DNA of 64,000 nucleotides from Elymus sibiricus (lineage: Eukaryota > Streptophyta > Magnoliopsida > Poales > Poaceae): NCBI GenBank assembly GCA_039707655.1, contig CM077664.1:24354781-24418780 (forward strand), given 5' to 3'. Made by a program: the position numbers and the translations under genes. Position 1 is the stretch's first letter. Every line of letters starts with the position of its first letter. The notes under the pieces were generated by a model. It did not search any database, was not told the origin of the DNA, and saw nothing but the letters and a program-made list of their open reading frames with translations. This document shows, piece by piece, positions 43,388-55,822 of this stretch.

Positions 43388-46074
43388 ATGGATGAACAAA
43401 CCGCATTCACGGGGGATGATGACAGCAGCGACAACGATTCGTGCTTGTCATATGATATCTTACCTGCGGAGGATTTTGATAATAATGAACAAGGCGCGAA
43501 TAGGGAAACGTATGTGGCGTATATTTTGTTTTCATTTTTCAATTTGCAAAGTATGACAAGGCTAACTATTTCTCTATGTTTACAAATTTGCAGGAAGATG
43601 TGGATGTTGACAATGTGCAAAATAGTTTCCAGGAATCATTCGCAGATAACTTGAGCCAGGTTCGTTCATACATGTACATCGCGCAATAGCATGTTGTATT
43701 TCTCTATGTTTATAAATGATAGTAATTGACAAAGTTTCATATGTAATTTTGAAGGAGGTGTCAGATGGTCCTAGCGGTGATCACGATGATGCAGAGATGG
43801 ACATTGAGGAGGCTCGAAGGCAGCAGCAGATGCTGGAGACACATTGGAAGATCATGGCTATGACATTTCGGTCGCAAGGGGATGCATACATATTCTACAA
43901 CAATCACGCCAAAGAGCACGGGTTTAGCATCAGGAAACAGAAGGTCAAACAAGGTGCTTCAGGAATGATACGGTACCGGCGATTCCTTTGCTCCAGGGCT
44001 GGGAGAAGGCAGGCCAAATTCATAACCATGGAGGGCCGCACCCGCAGGCTTAGACCCAAGACTCGTTGTGAGTGCAGTGCACACATGGTGGTGAAGTATG
44101 ACAGACAACGTGGCGTTTGGTTCGTCGCGTCATTCGTGGATGATCACAACCACGCGATGGCTCGCCCCGACGAGGTTTGTTTTCTATGGTCACACAGACG
44201 CATTGGAGATGGAACGAGGGCAGAGATACTGGCGATGGAAGCGGCCGGGATAAGAAAGCATATAATAATGGACAACTTCATCAGCAGATACGGTTCGTAC
44301 GATAAGTGCGGACTTATCAGGCGGGACATTTACAATCTGTGCTGCAGAGAGAAAATGAAGCTCATTGCAAAGGGTGATGCTGAGACGGCAGTTGGCATTA
44401 TGAGGAGCAGAAAGGAGAAGGACCCTGAGTTTTTTTTTGAGTATGTGCTTGATAATGAAGGGCGACTGAAGAGTATGTTCTGGTGCGATGCACAGTCGCG
44501 GAGGGACTATCAGGACTATGGAGATGTGGTCGTGTTTGACAGCACATATAAGATGAACAGATATGGTATGCCGTTCATCCCCTTTGTCGGAGTTAACAAC
44601 CACCGTTGCACCACAGTGTTTGGTTGTGCCATTGTTTCTGACGAGACCGAAGGGACATACGTGTGGCTGCTGCAGACATTTATGAGGGCAAACTGTCAGG
44701 TGAAGCCAAAGTCAATAATCACAGACGGTGACGCTGCAATGATCCGGGCGATTCGGACTGTCCTTTCAGATGTGTTCCATCGTCTTTGCTCGTGGCATAT
44801 CGAGAAAAATATGCAGAGACACCTACATTACAAGTCACTGGATGAGTTCAGATCGCTCCTGTACGATGCCACCTCTCAAGCCAACTTTGAGCAGAGATGG
44901 ACCGCTTTCGTCGATAAATGGAAGACGGATAAAACTGAAGAGTGGCTTAACAGGATGTACAGGAAGAGGAGACTTTGGGCAGCTTCATATCTTTCCGATG
45001 GTTTTTTCCTTGGTATGCGAAGTAACCAGAGGAGCGAAAGCCTTAACTCCTGCCTTCACCTCCACCTCGACTATGGTATGACCATAGTTGATTTGGTAGT
45101 GCATTATGAGAACTGCATAGTTCGCCTCCGTGAGAACGAGGCACACGATGACAGTGATGCTAATAATAAAGTACCACCGTCGGTTACTGAATATAAGGCC
45201 CTTGAGGAGCATGCTGCCACTGTATTCACACCTGCTAATTTCTACATCCTGCAAGATGATTTGCAGAAGATGGGACAGTTGGAGATATTTGAATCGACCG
45301 TGGGAATTGAGCGTCAGACATTCATCGTGACATGGAAGGAGAACCACAAGTTCAGTTACAATATTGTTTATGAACCAGGTAACTCAGAAGAAACTATAAC
45401 ATGCAGTTGTCTTAGGATGGTTCGGAAAGGGCTGCCATGCAAACACATTCTCTTTGTTCTCCATCATCTGAACTTAACAGAAATACCAAAGTTTTGTGTC
45501 CTTCATCGGTTGTCCAAAAATGCGAGAGATGGGTTGCCTGTGCAGCGGAAGAGTGATATGTTTGGATGGGGTTGGTCAGGGCCATTGGAGAGAGAACGGT
45601 ATAGTCAAATAACCATAAAAACCGCAGAAGCTGCTCATGTTGCAGCAAATGATGCCTTCTTGTTCGACGAGTTGATGAAGTGTCTGGACAACATAATAGC
45701 GCAGAAAAAGATTTCAGAGGAGGAACTTATAGGAAGTAGAAGGTATGCTATGCTTAGGAAGGAGGAAAGTCGGGCGCAACAAGTTGAACCTGGTATTGCT
45801 GATCCAGAGAAAGTTTCGACGAAGGGTGCACCTAAGAAGGGGCGGTCAAAGGGGGGCCCCGACGTTACGAAAAATGGTAGACCAAAAGATTTTACAGAGA
45901 AAAAAAGTGGTCCGTTGTGCAGTCTGTGTCATCTCCCAGGTCATAACAAGGCGACATATCGTCTGAACGAGAAGTAAGTTGTTACATTCTTATTTTTGTT
46001 ATGTTGCTAATTTGATTTTTCCGACTATATTTTCTCACGCACTTCTTTATATGTCGTTTAGGTATCGGGCGTAG
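43388..46074 (+). CDS. FAR1/FHY3-like MULE transposase-type protein
   Basis: Proposed exons: 43388-43513, 43594-43659, 43755-45973 and 46062-46074; introns 2 and 3 have good GT/AG sites, the first donor is weak. Domains in the joined protein (about 808 aa): acidic N-terminus; FAR1 DNA-binding zinc region about 108-196 (CSRAGRR, CECSAHMVVKYD, DDHNH); MULE transposase core with VVVFDSTY (Asp near 326), IITDGDAA (Asp near 388) and an E in NQRSES (near 492); SWIM zinc finger CSC...CKH near 614-628; C-terminal knuckle CSLCHLPGH. The fourth knuckle ligand is Tyr (HNKATY) instead of Cys. The family includes MULE transposases and domesticated light-signalling regulators. No long terminal inverted repeats were seen nearby, so domesticated FRS gene versus Jittery-like transposon is open. 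The main exon is intact. Confidence 0.85.
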
Positions 46075-46883
46075 AGAAGCAGCTTCGTTTGTCAGAAGAG
46101 GAAAACTGGTGGCACGAGTCATGTCGGAATAACCTATGTTCTCTTTTTTTTTATTCATACGTGTGTGCGTTCGAAAAACAAAACCTTACCTCCAACCAAT
46201 TGGCCCTAGGTGGCCGACGGCGTGTGTGACGTACTTATGCAGCTCGGGGGACGACGGCGGGATCGGGGGACGACGGCGAGATGGGGATCGGGGGACGTTC
46301 GCGAGATAGGGGGAGGACGGCGTGATGGGGAACGGCAGACGGCGGCGTCCGTGACGTCGGCAGGCCGGCCTGCTTCCTGAAGGCGGCGGCGTGATGGGAG
46401 CAGGGTTGCGGCGTGCGTGATGGGGGCAGGGTGGGGGCGTCGGCGTGATGGCGCAGATGGGGGCGCCCGCGAGATGGGGGCAGTGGCGGCGTGTGTGATG
46501 GGCGCAGATGGCGGCGTGCGTGAAGCTAGGGTGCGGGCGGAGATGGCGGCGTGCGTGATGGGGCAGGGTGGTGGGCGTGGATGGCGGCGGGTGCGGGCGG
46601 AGATGGCGGCGGGGTGTGTCGAACGTGGGCTTTGACCCACGTAGATGCAGGTTTTTAGGGTAGTCCTTTTTTTTAGAGGTGTCATGCATGCATGTATGAT
46701 TTGTGCACATACAAGTTGTGCACGTACAAATTTTTTTTAGGGTATTGTGCACGTACAAGTTGTGCACGTCGTCCCCGCCTCCTCGTCAATTATCCGGCCC
46801 ATCCAATCATTTATGCATGCGTCGGCTGACCCACTTCGCTTACGATCTCACGGCGTCAGCACGTCTAAAAATCCTAAAACACT
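46075..46883. other. GC-rich low-complexity flank downstream of the FAR1-like gene
   Basis: GGCGGCGTGATGGGGGC-type imperfect repeats run from about 46200 to 46620, then a short repeat GTGCACGTACAAGTTGTGCACG (about 46704-46770). ORFs here are low-complexity. No transposon end could be fixed. Confidence 0.45.
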
Positions 46884-48200
46884 GTACCCCTAGTGCAACC
46901 AGCACCGTTCGGGTGTGCCGGTAGGGCTACTCTGAAAGACGTTTTTTTTCCACGTCAACCGAATGAACCCTAACTTTTTCCACGTACTCCACGCACCATG
47001 GCAAGCATGCATGACAATTTTCGGTATTTTTCGACGTCCGATGCATTTTCTAGGGTTTTCCCGGTGGAAAAACCCTAAAACACTGCCCGGACGTGACGCA
47101 ACGTGCGTTTGGTGTCCGGATTCGTTCATATCTTGCGTGGGGGCCTACATTGGGCATGCGCACATGCTCGCAAAAATTGGTTTCGTTTCGTGCATGCGAT
47201 CACGTACCCCTAGTGCAACCAGCACCGTTCGGGTGTGCCGGTAGGGCTACTCTGAAAGACGTTTTTTTTTCCACGTCAACCGAATGAACCCTAACTTTTT
47301 TCACGTACTCCAGGCACCATGGCAAGCATGCATGACAATTTTCGGTATTTTTCGACGTCCGATGCATTTTCTAGGGTTTTCCCGGTGGAAAAACCCTAAA
47401 ACACTGCCCGGACGTGACGCAACGTGCGTTCGGTGTCCGGATTCGTTCATATCTTTCGTGGGGGCCTACATTGGGCATGCACACACACTCGCAAAAATTG
47501 GTTTCGTTTCGTGCATGCGATCACGTACCCCTAGTGCAACCAGCACCGTTCGGGTGTGCCGGTAGGGCTACTCTGAAAGACGTTTTTTTTTCCACGTCAA
47601 CCGAATGAACCCTAACTTTTTCCACGTACTCCAGGCACCATGGAAAGCATGCATGACAATTTTCGGTATTTTTCGACGTCCGATGCATTTTCTAGGGTTT
47701 TCCCGGTGGAAAAACCCTAAAACACTGCCCGGACATGACGCAACGTGCGTTCGGTGTCCGGATTCGTTCATATCTTGCGTGGGGGCCTACATTGCGCATG
47801 CGCACACGCTCGCAAAAATTGGTTTCATTTCGTGCATGCGATCACGTACCCCTAGTGCAACCAGCACCGTTCGGGGAAGTCCGGAGTACGTTTTTTTTCC
47901 AACTCCGCCAAATGGCCCCAAACTTTTTTGACACATTGCCATCACCATGGAGGGCATGCATGCCAAAATTCGTTGATTTCCGACGCTCGGTGCATTTCCT
48001 ATGATTTTCCCAGTCAAAAAACCCTAAAACACAGCACAGACGTGACGCAACGTTCGTTCGGTGTCCGATTTTGCTCAACTCTTGCGTGGGGGCCTACATG
48101 GGGCGTGCCCACATGCCTACAAATTTTGGTGTCATTGCATGCATGCAATCACGTAGACCATGTGCAACTGGCACCGTTCGGGTGTGCCGGAGGGGAAGTC
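46884..48200. repeat. Tandem repeat of 320-321 bp, four units plus a partial
   Basis: Units begin GTACCCCTAGTGCAACCAGC at 46884, 47204, 47525 and 47846; the first three are nearly identical, the fourth (307 bp) is clearly diverged, and a partial fifth starts at about 48153 (GTAGACCATGTGCAACTGG). Each of the first three units holds the same ORF of about 93 codons because 321 is a multiple of three. This is satellite-like; no known family is recognised. Confidence 0.9.
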
Positions 48201-48354
48201 CGAATTTAAACTAGTTTTCAACGCATTAAACATCCGCTACTGCATTCTTTTATACATATTTTTTAAAAATGCAACCGACAACATATGATATCTTACATAG
48301 TTTTCTTAACGAAATTTTACAGTCGTAAATTAAAAAGAACGAAAAAAACTCAAA

Positions 48355-49201
48355 CTACTCGTCGTCGCTTACAAGATCCACAACTATGCCTTCGCCGCTG
48401 TTTCCTCCGTCGTCTTCGCCACCGTCCGAGTCGGAGCTACCGAAGTGCGCAAAAAATTCGGGCGAGGTCGCACACTGCTGCGCCAGAATCTCGGTCGACT
48501 CTCTCACCGCCTGCTAGTACGCCGGCTCGTCGGCCGGGTCCCTCGGGTCAACCACCTCCGCCGGCGGAATCCAACTCGTCTCGGATGTCGAGTTCCGGAT
48601 CGTGCGAATCAAACCCGGCGATTCCAACGGGCCGCCCTCCTCCTGCATCGCGGCCAATTCCGGCGGCACCTGAAATTGGGGTGCGGCGGCGGGCTCAGCC
48701 GGGGCGGCTGCACGAGCGGGTCGACCGGCACGCGGCTGCACGAGCGCGTCGACCGGCACGCGGCTGCACGGGCGGGGCGGCCGGGGGCGCGAGGGGCGCG
48801 TTTGGAGCGTCTGCGCGCATGCCGTGGGACTTGTAGAAGGCGACGACGGTGTCAAAGTCGCGGCCTTCCCAGAAACTCCGGCGGCCTTCGGGGTTCCACG
48901 GACCGGGTTGCGCATCGCCCGGAGTCGCATAGCCGTCGGTGGTGATGTGCCACCCGTGCGCTAGGCGGCACGACGGCGGCACGGGAATGCCGTGGCGGTA
49001 GATGTCCACCGTCTGCGGCCCGGTGAGGCTTGACGGCCACAGGCTAGCCGGTGCGGCGCCTCCTCCACCGCGTCTGCCTCCGGCGCCGCCTACACCGCGG
49101 CTGCCTCCGGTGCCGCCCCCACCGTGGCTGCCTCCGGCGCCGTCTCCTGCTCGGCGGGTGCCGAACCAGCGCCTCCCGAAGCAGCCGCTTCCATGGGCCA
49201 T
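48355..49201 (-). pseudogene. Unrecognised Gly- and Ala-rich protein gene (broken)
   Basis: The start MAHGSGCFGRRW at 49199-49201 is followed by a Gly-rich stretch (GGSHGGGGTGGSRG), then a distinctive segment, IPVPPSCRLAHGWHITTDGY and WEGRDFDTVVAFYKSHG. An Ala/Arg-rich region with a 33-bp tandem repeat (about 48712-48775) shifts the frame; the other frame continues VPPELAAMQEEG and is stopped by a TAG at about 48514 before an acidic end, IVVDLVSDDE, at 48355-48357. A TATA box sits about 105 bp upstream. I do not recognise the family; small acidic-ended proteins of this kind are frequent in Triticeae and often transposon-linked. The two lesions suggest a pseudogene, unless an intron removes them. 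Confidence 0.5.
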
Positions 49202-49302
49202 CGCGCCGGAGACGATTGAAAAGAGAGCACGAGCAGGGAGATAAGAGTGCGCAGTGGCGAGGTCGAAGAAGATGGTGTCCGGCTGTCCGCCGCGCGCGGG
49301 TG

Positions 49303-49309
49303 ATTTATA
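49303..49309 (-). promoter_or_regulatory. TATA box of the minus-strand gene
   Basis: TATAAAT on the minus strand, within CTACTATAAATCACCCGC, about 105 bp upstream of the ATG at 49201. It is the right distance and direction for a plant core promoter. Confidence 0.5.
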
Positions 49310-49315
49310 GTAGAC

Positions 49316-49865
49316 GCGGTGGGCTTGGGTCCGGCTGGCCGCGGGTGCACGCGTCGGATGAGGTGGCAGCGGGGCGCGGCGGGCGAGGTGGAAGCGGGGC
49401 GCGTCGGGCGAGGGCCTGTGGGGCGCGGCGGGCCAGGTGGAAGCGGGGCGCGGCGGGCGAGGTAGAGCGGCGACGGGATGGGGCCGGGGTAGGCGAGGCA
49501 GCAGGCGCGGGATGGGGGCGGGGTAGGCGGGCCAGCGGGCGCGGGCGCATGCATGCTCGCCGCAGTTGGCGGCACGTCCAGCTGGGGGTGGGGTAGGCGG
49601 GCGCGGGCGCATGCATGCACGCCGCAATTGGCGGCACGTCCAGCATCAGCCAAAAAACCACCCCGTATTCGTATACGTACAGTGCGTGGGCGGCCCGGCG
49701 GGTGGGCAGATTTTTTTTAACACCATTTCAAAATATGCCCATCATGCCCCTGATTATGAAAGGGTATCGGACAATCTGAGCCATCCTTGTATTAGGGGGG
49801 TCTACCGAAGCGGAAGTGGGATAATTAATAAACAAACAATTGTGTATTTCAAACTTAATAACTGA
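49316..49865. repeat. GC-rich minisatellites
   Basis: Units of about 30 bp around GGCGGGCGAGGTGGAAGCGGGGCG (49370-49470) and a pair of about 70-bp units around GCGGGCGCATGCATGC (49545-49640). The second array recurs at 59764-59860. ORFs through here are low-complexity. 49740-49865 is non-repetitive, without a gene. Confidence 0.7.
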
Positions 49866-50197
49866 AATTACTCTATTTGTTCCTCTAACGACAAGTGCAC
49901 AGCTTCAGGACCATATCAGCATTGCTGGAGCTGGAACAGAAGACTCTTCTGCCCCATCTGCTGGGTAACTGACAGTGTCCAACATTCTCCAGGCATGGCA
50001 ATGGCAGCAAAAAGGAAAAGGAACCATCTATGTCTTCGTGCACTTGGGGGTGCGCAATCCTGAAGGGAAGAATATGATGGACTCTGCAACCAGTAATGCC
50101 AATTATGCAGCTGGAAACTCAACCTGGAATGATGTTGCTGTAAACTAAAACTGCATTTCAACAAATTCGTGCTGAAATTGGGGAGAGCAATGTTTAA
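49866..50197. other. Downstream module before kinase copy B
   Basis: A relative of the modules at 14431-16021 (GCATTGCTGGAGCTGGAACA, CTGACAGTGTCCAACATTC, GAAATTGGGGAGAGC). No gene. Confidence 0.5.
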
Positions 50198-50519
50198 TGC
50201 ATTTGGATCAGCGTTCCTTCTCACACCAGCCATCTCCAGGCTCCAGCAGCAGCATCCTGAAGCTGTACACATCAGACTTGCTGGATATGACACCAAAGCT
50301 CCGGGATATCAATCTCGGGAGCTATGTAGCCGACGGTTCCCCGCATGGCGCTCAGTGGCATGAAACTGCCGCCCCTCGGGTACGGTTTCGCAAGCCCGAA
50401 ATCGGCGACCTTGGGACGAAATTGCTGTCGAGAAGGATGTTGTGCGGCTTGATGTCAAAGTGCAGAATCTGCATGTCGCAAACCTGGTGCAAGTAGTTGA
50501 TCCCCCTAGAAATGCGCAA
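50198..50519 (-). pseudogene. LRK10-like kinase fragment (copy B)
   Basis: The same kinase segment as at 22065-22718, but shorter: SRGINYLHQVCDMQILHFDI into [11 protein letters not shown], a displaced DFG region, RGTVGYIAPE, then a broken VYSFRMLLLEPG to NADPNA. It carries its own frameshifts: one T missing at about 50410 and one extra base at about 50310, different from those of copy A. Subdomains after the activation segment are lost. It cannot encode a kinase. Confidence 0.85.
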
Positions 50520-52189
50520 AGTAAATATACATGCACAATAATTTGATGGTGGTTTCTGCGTTGTGCAGAAATTCTTCAGACTCATAATATGGCACATGGA
50601 GGATACCCAAACGCTGGCTTGGTGATACGAAAGTGTTATATAGTGCTTAGTCTCTTTTCAATTAATATATTGTCCATTTTCATTGTCTTTAGTCTGTCGG
50701 TATTATTATCAATGCTCTACTTTTCCATGCATCACCAATTTTTTTTTTTTTTACGGTATGTAGTTGAGACCGGTAATGTGTGCTTTGTAATTGATGTAAG
50801 AAAACCTGGATCGAAATTTACTGTCATGGCATCTTCTTTTGTTTTCCTGCTCGAATGTTGTTTGTTTATGAAGGTGGCGACCACGTGCATCCACGAGGGG
50901 CGTTGTTCAAAAGATGCGCGCGCGTTGGATGCATCGTAAACTAATCTACTACCGTACTAGCTGTTTGGAGCGCGTCGCCAGTCACCAAGCCCCGATCGAG
51001 GTCAGATCTAAACCAGCTAGCAGCAGCTGACTTCCCACTGGGGCTCTTGGCCTTTCGCTGTTTAGTTAAACTGTAGATAATTGACAGTTGTTGTCACCCG
51101 GCCGGCTCTGAGCGCTCATTGAGTTGTTTATGCACCGTACTCCAAGAAGCTGTACTACGCGACACTGCATGCATGTTTCGATGGAGTGGATACTCGAATT
51201 AAGCTGCGCCCAGTGGGTGTAATAATGTGCACACTAACTAATGGGTGTAATGGTAGGTTTCGAGTCCATGCGCCAACCAAGGAGGAATCTTACACAAACG
51301 ACAAATAAAAGGGCAAACGGGCAGTGTGCAAATTTTCTAACACGGCTTATATCATATGACACGAGTTTTGAGAAGTTTGGGATCGTTGGGTGCACCACGA
51401 ACGCTAATGGCTTCTTTGCTGGTGCCTAACAATCAATTATTGGTCGACACCACTCGTGTTGTATACTCTACAATCTACATACATGGTAGCATGGCAAATG
51501 CGACAAGGTTATTGAATTCATGCTCCAGCTAGTTGCTTCAAAAATCGGAACAATATATTTCAACACTCCACCTCAAGTCTAGTCTTTTTTAGCCCTTAGA
51601 CGTGGGATCGATGTAGGCCATAATTTTTGTTAATACTGCGTTGGCAGGGTCTTCAACTCAAGACTTCCTGGCGCATACCATTTTGAATTCATATGCTCCA
51701 ACCAACTGTTTCAAAAACTTTGAACCGTGGGAGAGGGTTGGACATTATACATCAACAACGGTGTATGGGAAATAATACATACATAACTACCTACGGAGTG
51801 TTAGTCTGTTGCAGTCAAATACATATTTTGACATATTGTTTTCTTTGACCAGCGATTACATCAATAATATATGAGATGTATACTAAAATACTGCACCACT
51901 GAAAAACTCGTTTCAAATATGAATTTGACAGTATAATTTTTAGACATACATCTCAAACATTATTTAAGGCATATTTCAGTCGCTTGAAATAGGGTAGAAC
52001 TAATGAAGTTTAAACAAGCTTAAAATGAATACAATATTGATCTTTGTTATAAGGTCATGTTGCAAGGAATTCAATATACAAAAAATCGAAAATACAATTT
52101 TAGTTCAAAATATATCAATCATATAAATTATCATGTGGAAAAAGTGTATGGATTTTGTTTGGAGGGTGAGAAGAGAAAATCGGATGCAG

Positions 52190-52225
<36 letters not shown>

Positions 52226-52819
52226 ACCCGCGTGGGCGGAGTAATACCAAATTGCGAAAAACTAAAATACAAGGGCTGTATATGTATCCTCTCCACCACG
52301 CATGGATTTAGCAGCGGCACCCACGGAGAGCACCGCCTCGGCGACGGGGCCGTCGTGAGTGCCGCATCTGCCACATGTGCCTACGATAGTGCCTCGTCGT
52401 CGATGGGCGCCGGGAGCACCACCGCCTCGTCCACTAGCGCCGACGTGGCCACTGGGCCGTGGCCACAGGATCACCTTTTGTTCTCTGTTTGTTTTTTGCT
52501 AAAATGGATGATTTTCAATTTGCTAAAATAAGCTAGGTTTATACTATTTATTTAGATAATGGGTTCTTGCTTCTACTAACTAACGCACCTTAATTTCTGT
52601 GGTAATTATTCTTCTATATAGCCCGCCAAAATAAAATTCTAAAAATTCTGATATGTGTAGTTGGTTATATCATGTGTGATGTATATATTATTGTAGCTAG
52701 TTATATTAGTGGTAAATCTCAAAATGCTAGGAATATATATAGTTTAATCTGTTAATTGTTAGAAAGTTAGCTATTGGTCTAAATATATATTAATTTGCAA
52801 ATACTAATTATTAGCGTAA

Positions 52820-53152
52820 AAATCCGGGAAAGATCACCCGAGCTACGATCGACTATATGTCGAGTCCTCCAGCGAGGAGAGGCCGCCCGAGCTTCCCCTT
52901 TCCGAGGATGAGGACAGGCCGAGGACGCCCTCCAACCTCTTGACTTCCGAGGACTCCGAGTATGTCGCTCTCATGGATGGGATGCCCTCGCCGACCGACG
53001 AGGAGGAGGCACAGGAGGAGGAGGAGAACGACGATGGCGATGAGGATGATGAGGAGGTGGAGGACGACGACGACAACCAGCCGACGGTCAGTGGCAAGCG
53101 TTGTCGCCCAGACGATGGCCAGGAGGGGGCATCAAAGAAGAAGAAGTTCTAG
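52820..53152 (+). pseudogene. Acidic protein C-terminal exon (copy B)
   Basis: As in copy A: an acidic Asp/Glu-rich tail ending in KKKKF and TAG at 53150-53152. It has one AAG codon more than copy A. The frame is open throughout. Conservation of the frame in all three copies may simply reflect recent duplication. Confidence 0.4.
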
Positions 53153-53855
53153 ATGCTTCTATATACATACATGTCGATATAGGTAGCTTTAATTTTATGG
53201 TTTGATCGACTTGTGGAACTCCCTCCTAGTGCATCTGGACTTGTTGCTTCTATTTTGGTTGTTGCTATTTGACATGTGACTGTTTATTATTTTTATATTT
53301 ATGCATGCATGCAATAATTTCTATGTTTATATGTGTAGCTCGTGGTACTTTAGATCAAATGCTATGAGTAGCCGTTGTGGGATCCTCCGGAGAATCGAGT
53401 AGTGAGTGCAAAAGATATAATAAACATCAACACTCAGTAGTCACTGGTGCAGCGACGTCCTATATAAACGGTTTTTAACCCTTTTCGTGACATAGTTTTA
53501 AACCGTCGCCTTACCTATGTGTGCGATAGGGGGGTCCATCCCACACGACCCAGAAAATCGTCGGCGATAGGGAGTAAGAATGGATATGTTTGGCAGAACT
53601 AAGCGTATGCGATGCTTGTATCTATCCCAAACGTGAGTCGTCACACAACTGTTTGCGATATAACAAATTTCCCAAATGCTCCATCCTTACTACTCGTGTG
53701 GGATGGCATTACCATCACACGTGCTATTCTGTGGTGCAACGTTTACGCTGCGTGCCCATCACAAACAGTTAATGATTGCCAAGCGTGTATGATAAGAAGA
53801 CTATCACACACATTCACTTTCCCGCATCATTTGCGATATATAATTAAGAAGATAA

Positions 53856-55401
53856 TGATACGTCTCCAACGTATCTATAATTTTTGATTGTTCCTTGCTA
53901 TTATAGTATCTATTTTGGATGTTTTATATGCAATTGTATATCATTTTTTTTGGACTAACCTATTAACCTAGTGCCCAGTGCCAGTTGCTGTTTTTTGCCT
54001 GTTTTTGGCTTTTCAGGAAATCAATATCAAACAGAGTCCAAACGGAGAAAAAACTTTAGATTATTTTTTTTGGACCTGAAGATACCCTAGAAGGTTCGGA
54101 AGAAGACCTAAAGAGCCACGAGGGAGCTACAAGCTCGGGAGGCGCGCCCCCCAGTCTTGTGGGCCCCTCGTGGCACCTCTTGACCTAATTGCGCTTCTAT
54201 AAATTCTCAAATATTCCCTGTCATCAGAGAGCCACCCGAAATACTTTTTCTACCACCGCAAGTTTCTGTTCCCACGAGATCCCATCTGGAGGCCTTCTCC
54301 GGTACTCCGCCGGAGGGGGAATCGATCACGGAGGGGCTCTGCATCAACCTTGCTGCCCTTCCGATGATGCGTGAGTAGTTTACCTCAGACCTACGGGTCC
54401 ATAGCTAGTAGCTAGATGGCTTCTTCTCTCTCTTTGATCTTCAATACAATGTTCTCCTCGATGTTCTTGAAGATCTATTCGATGTAATGACTTTTTGCGG
54501 TGTGTTTGTTGGGATCCGATGAATTGTGAGTTTATGATCAGATTTATCCATGATTATTATTTGAGTTTTCTTTGAACTCTTTTATGCATGATTGTTATAG
54601 CTTTGTATTTCTCTCCGATCTATTGATTTGGTTTGGCCAACTAGATTGATTTTTCTTGCAATGGGAGAGGTGCTTTGTGATGGGTTCGATCTTGCGGTGC
54701 TCAATCCCAGTGACAGAAGGGGACATGACACGTATTGTATCGTTGCCATTAAGGATAAAAAGATGGGGATTATTCATACGTGAGTTCTCTTTGTCTACAT
54801 CATGTCATCTTGCTTAAGGCGTTACTCCGTTCTTTATGAACTTAATACTCTAGATGCATGCTGGATAGCGGTCAATGTGTGGAGTAATAGTAGTAGATGC
54901 AGAATTATTTCGGTTTACTTGTCTCGGACGTGATGCCTATATACATGATCATTGCCTTGGATATCGTCATGATTATTTGCTTTTCTATCAATTGCCCAAC
55001 AGTAATTTGTTTACCCACCGTATGCTATTTTCAAGAGAGAAGCCTCTAGTGAAAACTATGGCCCCCGGGTCTACTTTTATCATATATAAAATCCTAAAAA
55101 TACCTTGCTGCACTTTTACTTTATTTATTTTATTTTGTATTTTTGTTCGATCTATCTATCAATTACTACCCAATTTAATCTTGCACGTAACCGCCGAGGG
55201 ATTGACAACCCCTTGTTCGCGTTGGGTTGCAAGGATTTGTTGTTTGTGTGCAGGTGCTGCTAATGAGGTGTTGCGTTATTCTCCTACTGGATTGATAATC
55301 TTGGTTCTTAACTGATGGAAATACTTATCTCTATTGTACTGCATCATCCCCTTCTCTTCGGGGAAATCCCAACGCAGTTCACAAGTAGCAAGAAGAATTT
55401 T
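53856..55401 (+). mobile_element. Gypsy LTR and leader (TGATACGTCTCC family), copy B
   Basis: It starts TGATACGTCTCCAACG; the primer-binding-site-like TGGTGCCGTTGCCGGGGA is at 55402. It corresponds to 26066-27629 of copy A, and is therefore the same insertion event copied by segmental duplication. Confidence 0.8.
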
Positions 55402-55586
55402 TGGTGCCGTTGCCGGGGAGACATCATCAACATCTATCAAGTACCTACGCATAAACTTTCATCTCCTTGCATTTACATTATTTGCCATTTGCCTCTCGTT
55501 TTCATCTCCCCCACTTCTAAAACGTTTTCACAAAAGTACAAAAATATTTTCCGTTTGCCTTTTTCGTGTTTGCTCGCTTTATCGTT

Positions 55587-55822
55587 ATGGCTAGTTCTTC
55601 TCTTATCTCGTGTACCCCTGAAAATGAAGTTCTCAATTTTAAACAAAGGGGGGGGGGAATTTAAAAGATGCTTGGTATAGGATTTGCGATGCTCAAAATA
55701 GATCAACTCGTAAGCAATCTACTACCGTTCTTCTCCGCAATTTTTATGTGGGTGTTACTGCTTGGTATAGATTTGTGCTAGATACTATTACCGGAGGGAA
55801 ATTCTTGAGTAGTCACCCTATG
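55587..55822 (+). pseudogene. Gypsy gag N-terminus (copy B), frameshifted
   Basis: The same MASSSLISCTPENE start as copy A, but the G run at about 55648 reads GGGGGGGGGG where copy A has GGGGAGGGGAG, losing a base and closing the frame soon after. It is truncated at 55823 by the same junction. Confidence 0.8.

Larger units (their letters stand above)
50535..55822. repeat. Segmental repeat unit, copy B
   Basis: It matches 22735-28051 with only scattered differences: a shorter poly-T (about 50739-50752), a longer AG run (about 52195-52223), and a small deletion at about 54146 where copy A has a GC-rich stretch. It ends at the same base of gag, followed by TGTCGGTGTCAAAAC, as copy A does. Confidence 0.92.

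Noticed and set aside
46963..47931. Three similar ORFs of 93-108 codons
   Set aside because: They arise from the 321-bp tandem repeat; no start context, domain or splice evidence supports a protein.
46884..48200. CRISPR-like array
   Set aside because: The repeats are 321 bp direct tandem units without spacers, in a eukaryotic genome.
49316..49660. CpG-rich promoter or Pro/Arg-rich proteins on both strands
   Set aside because: Minisatellite repeats explain both the GC content and the open frames.
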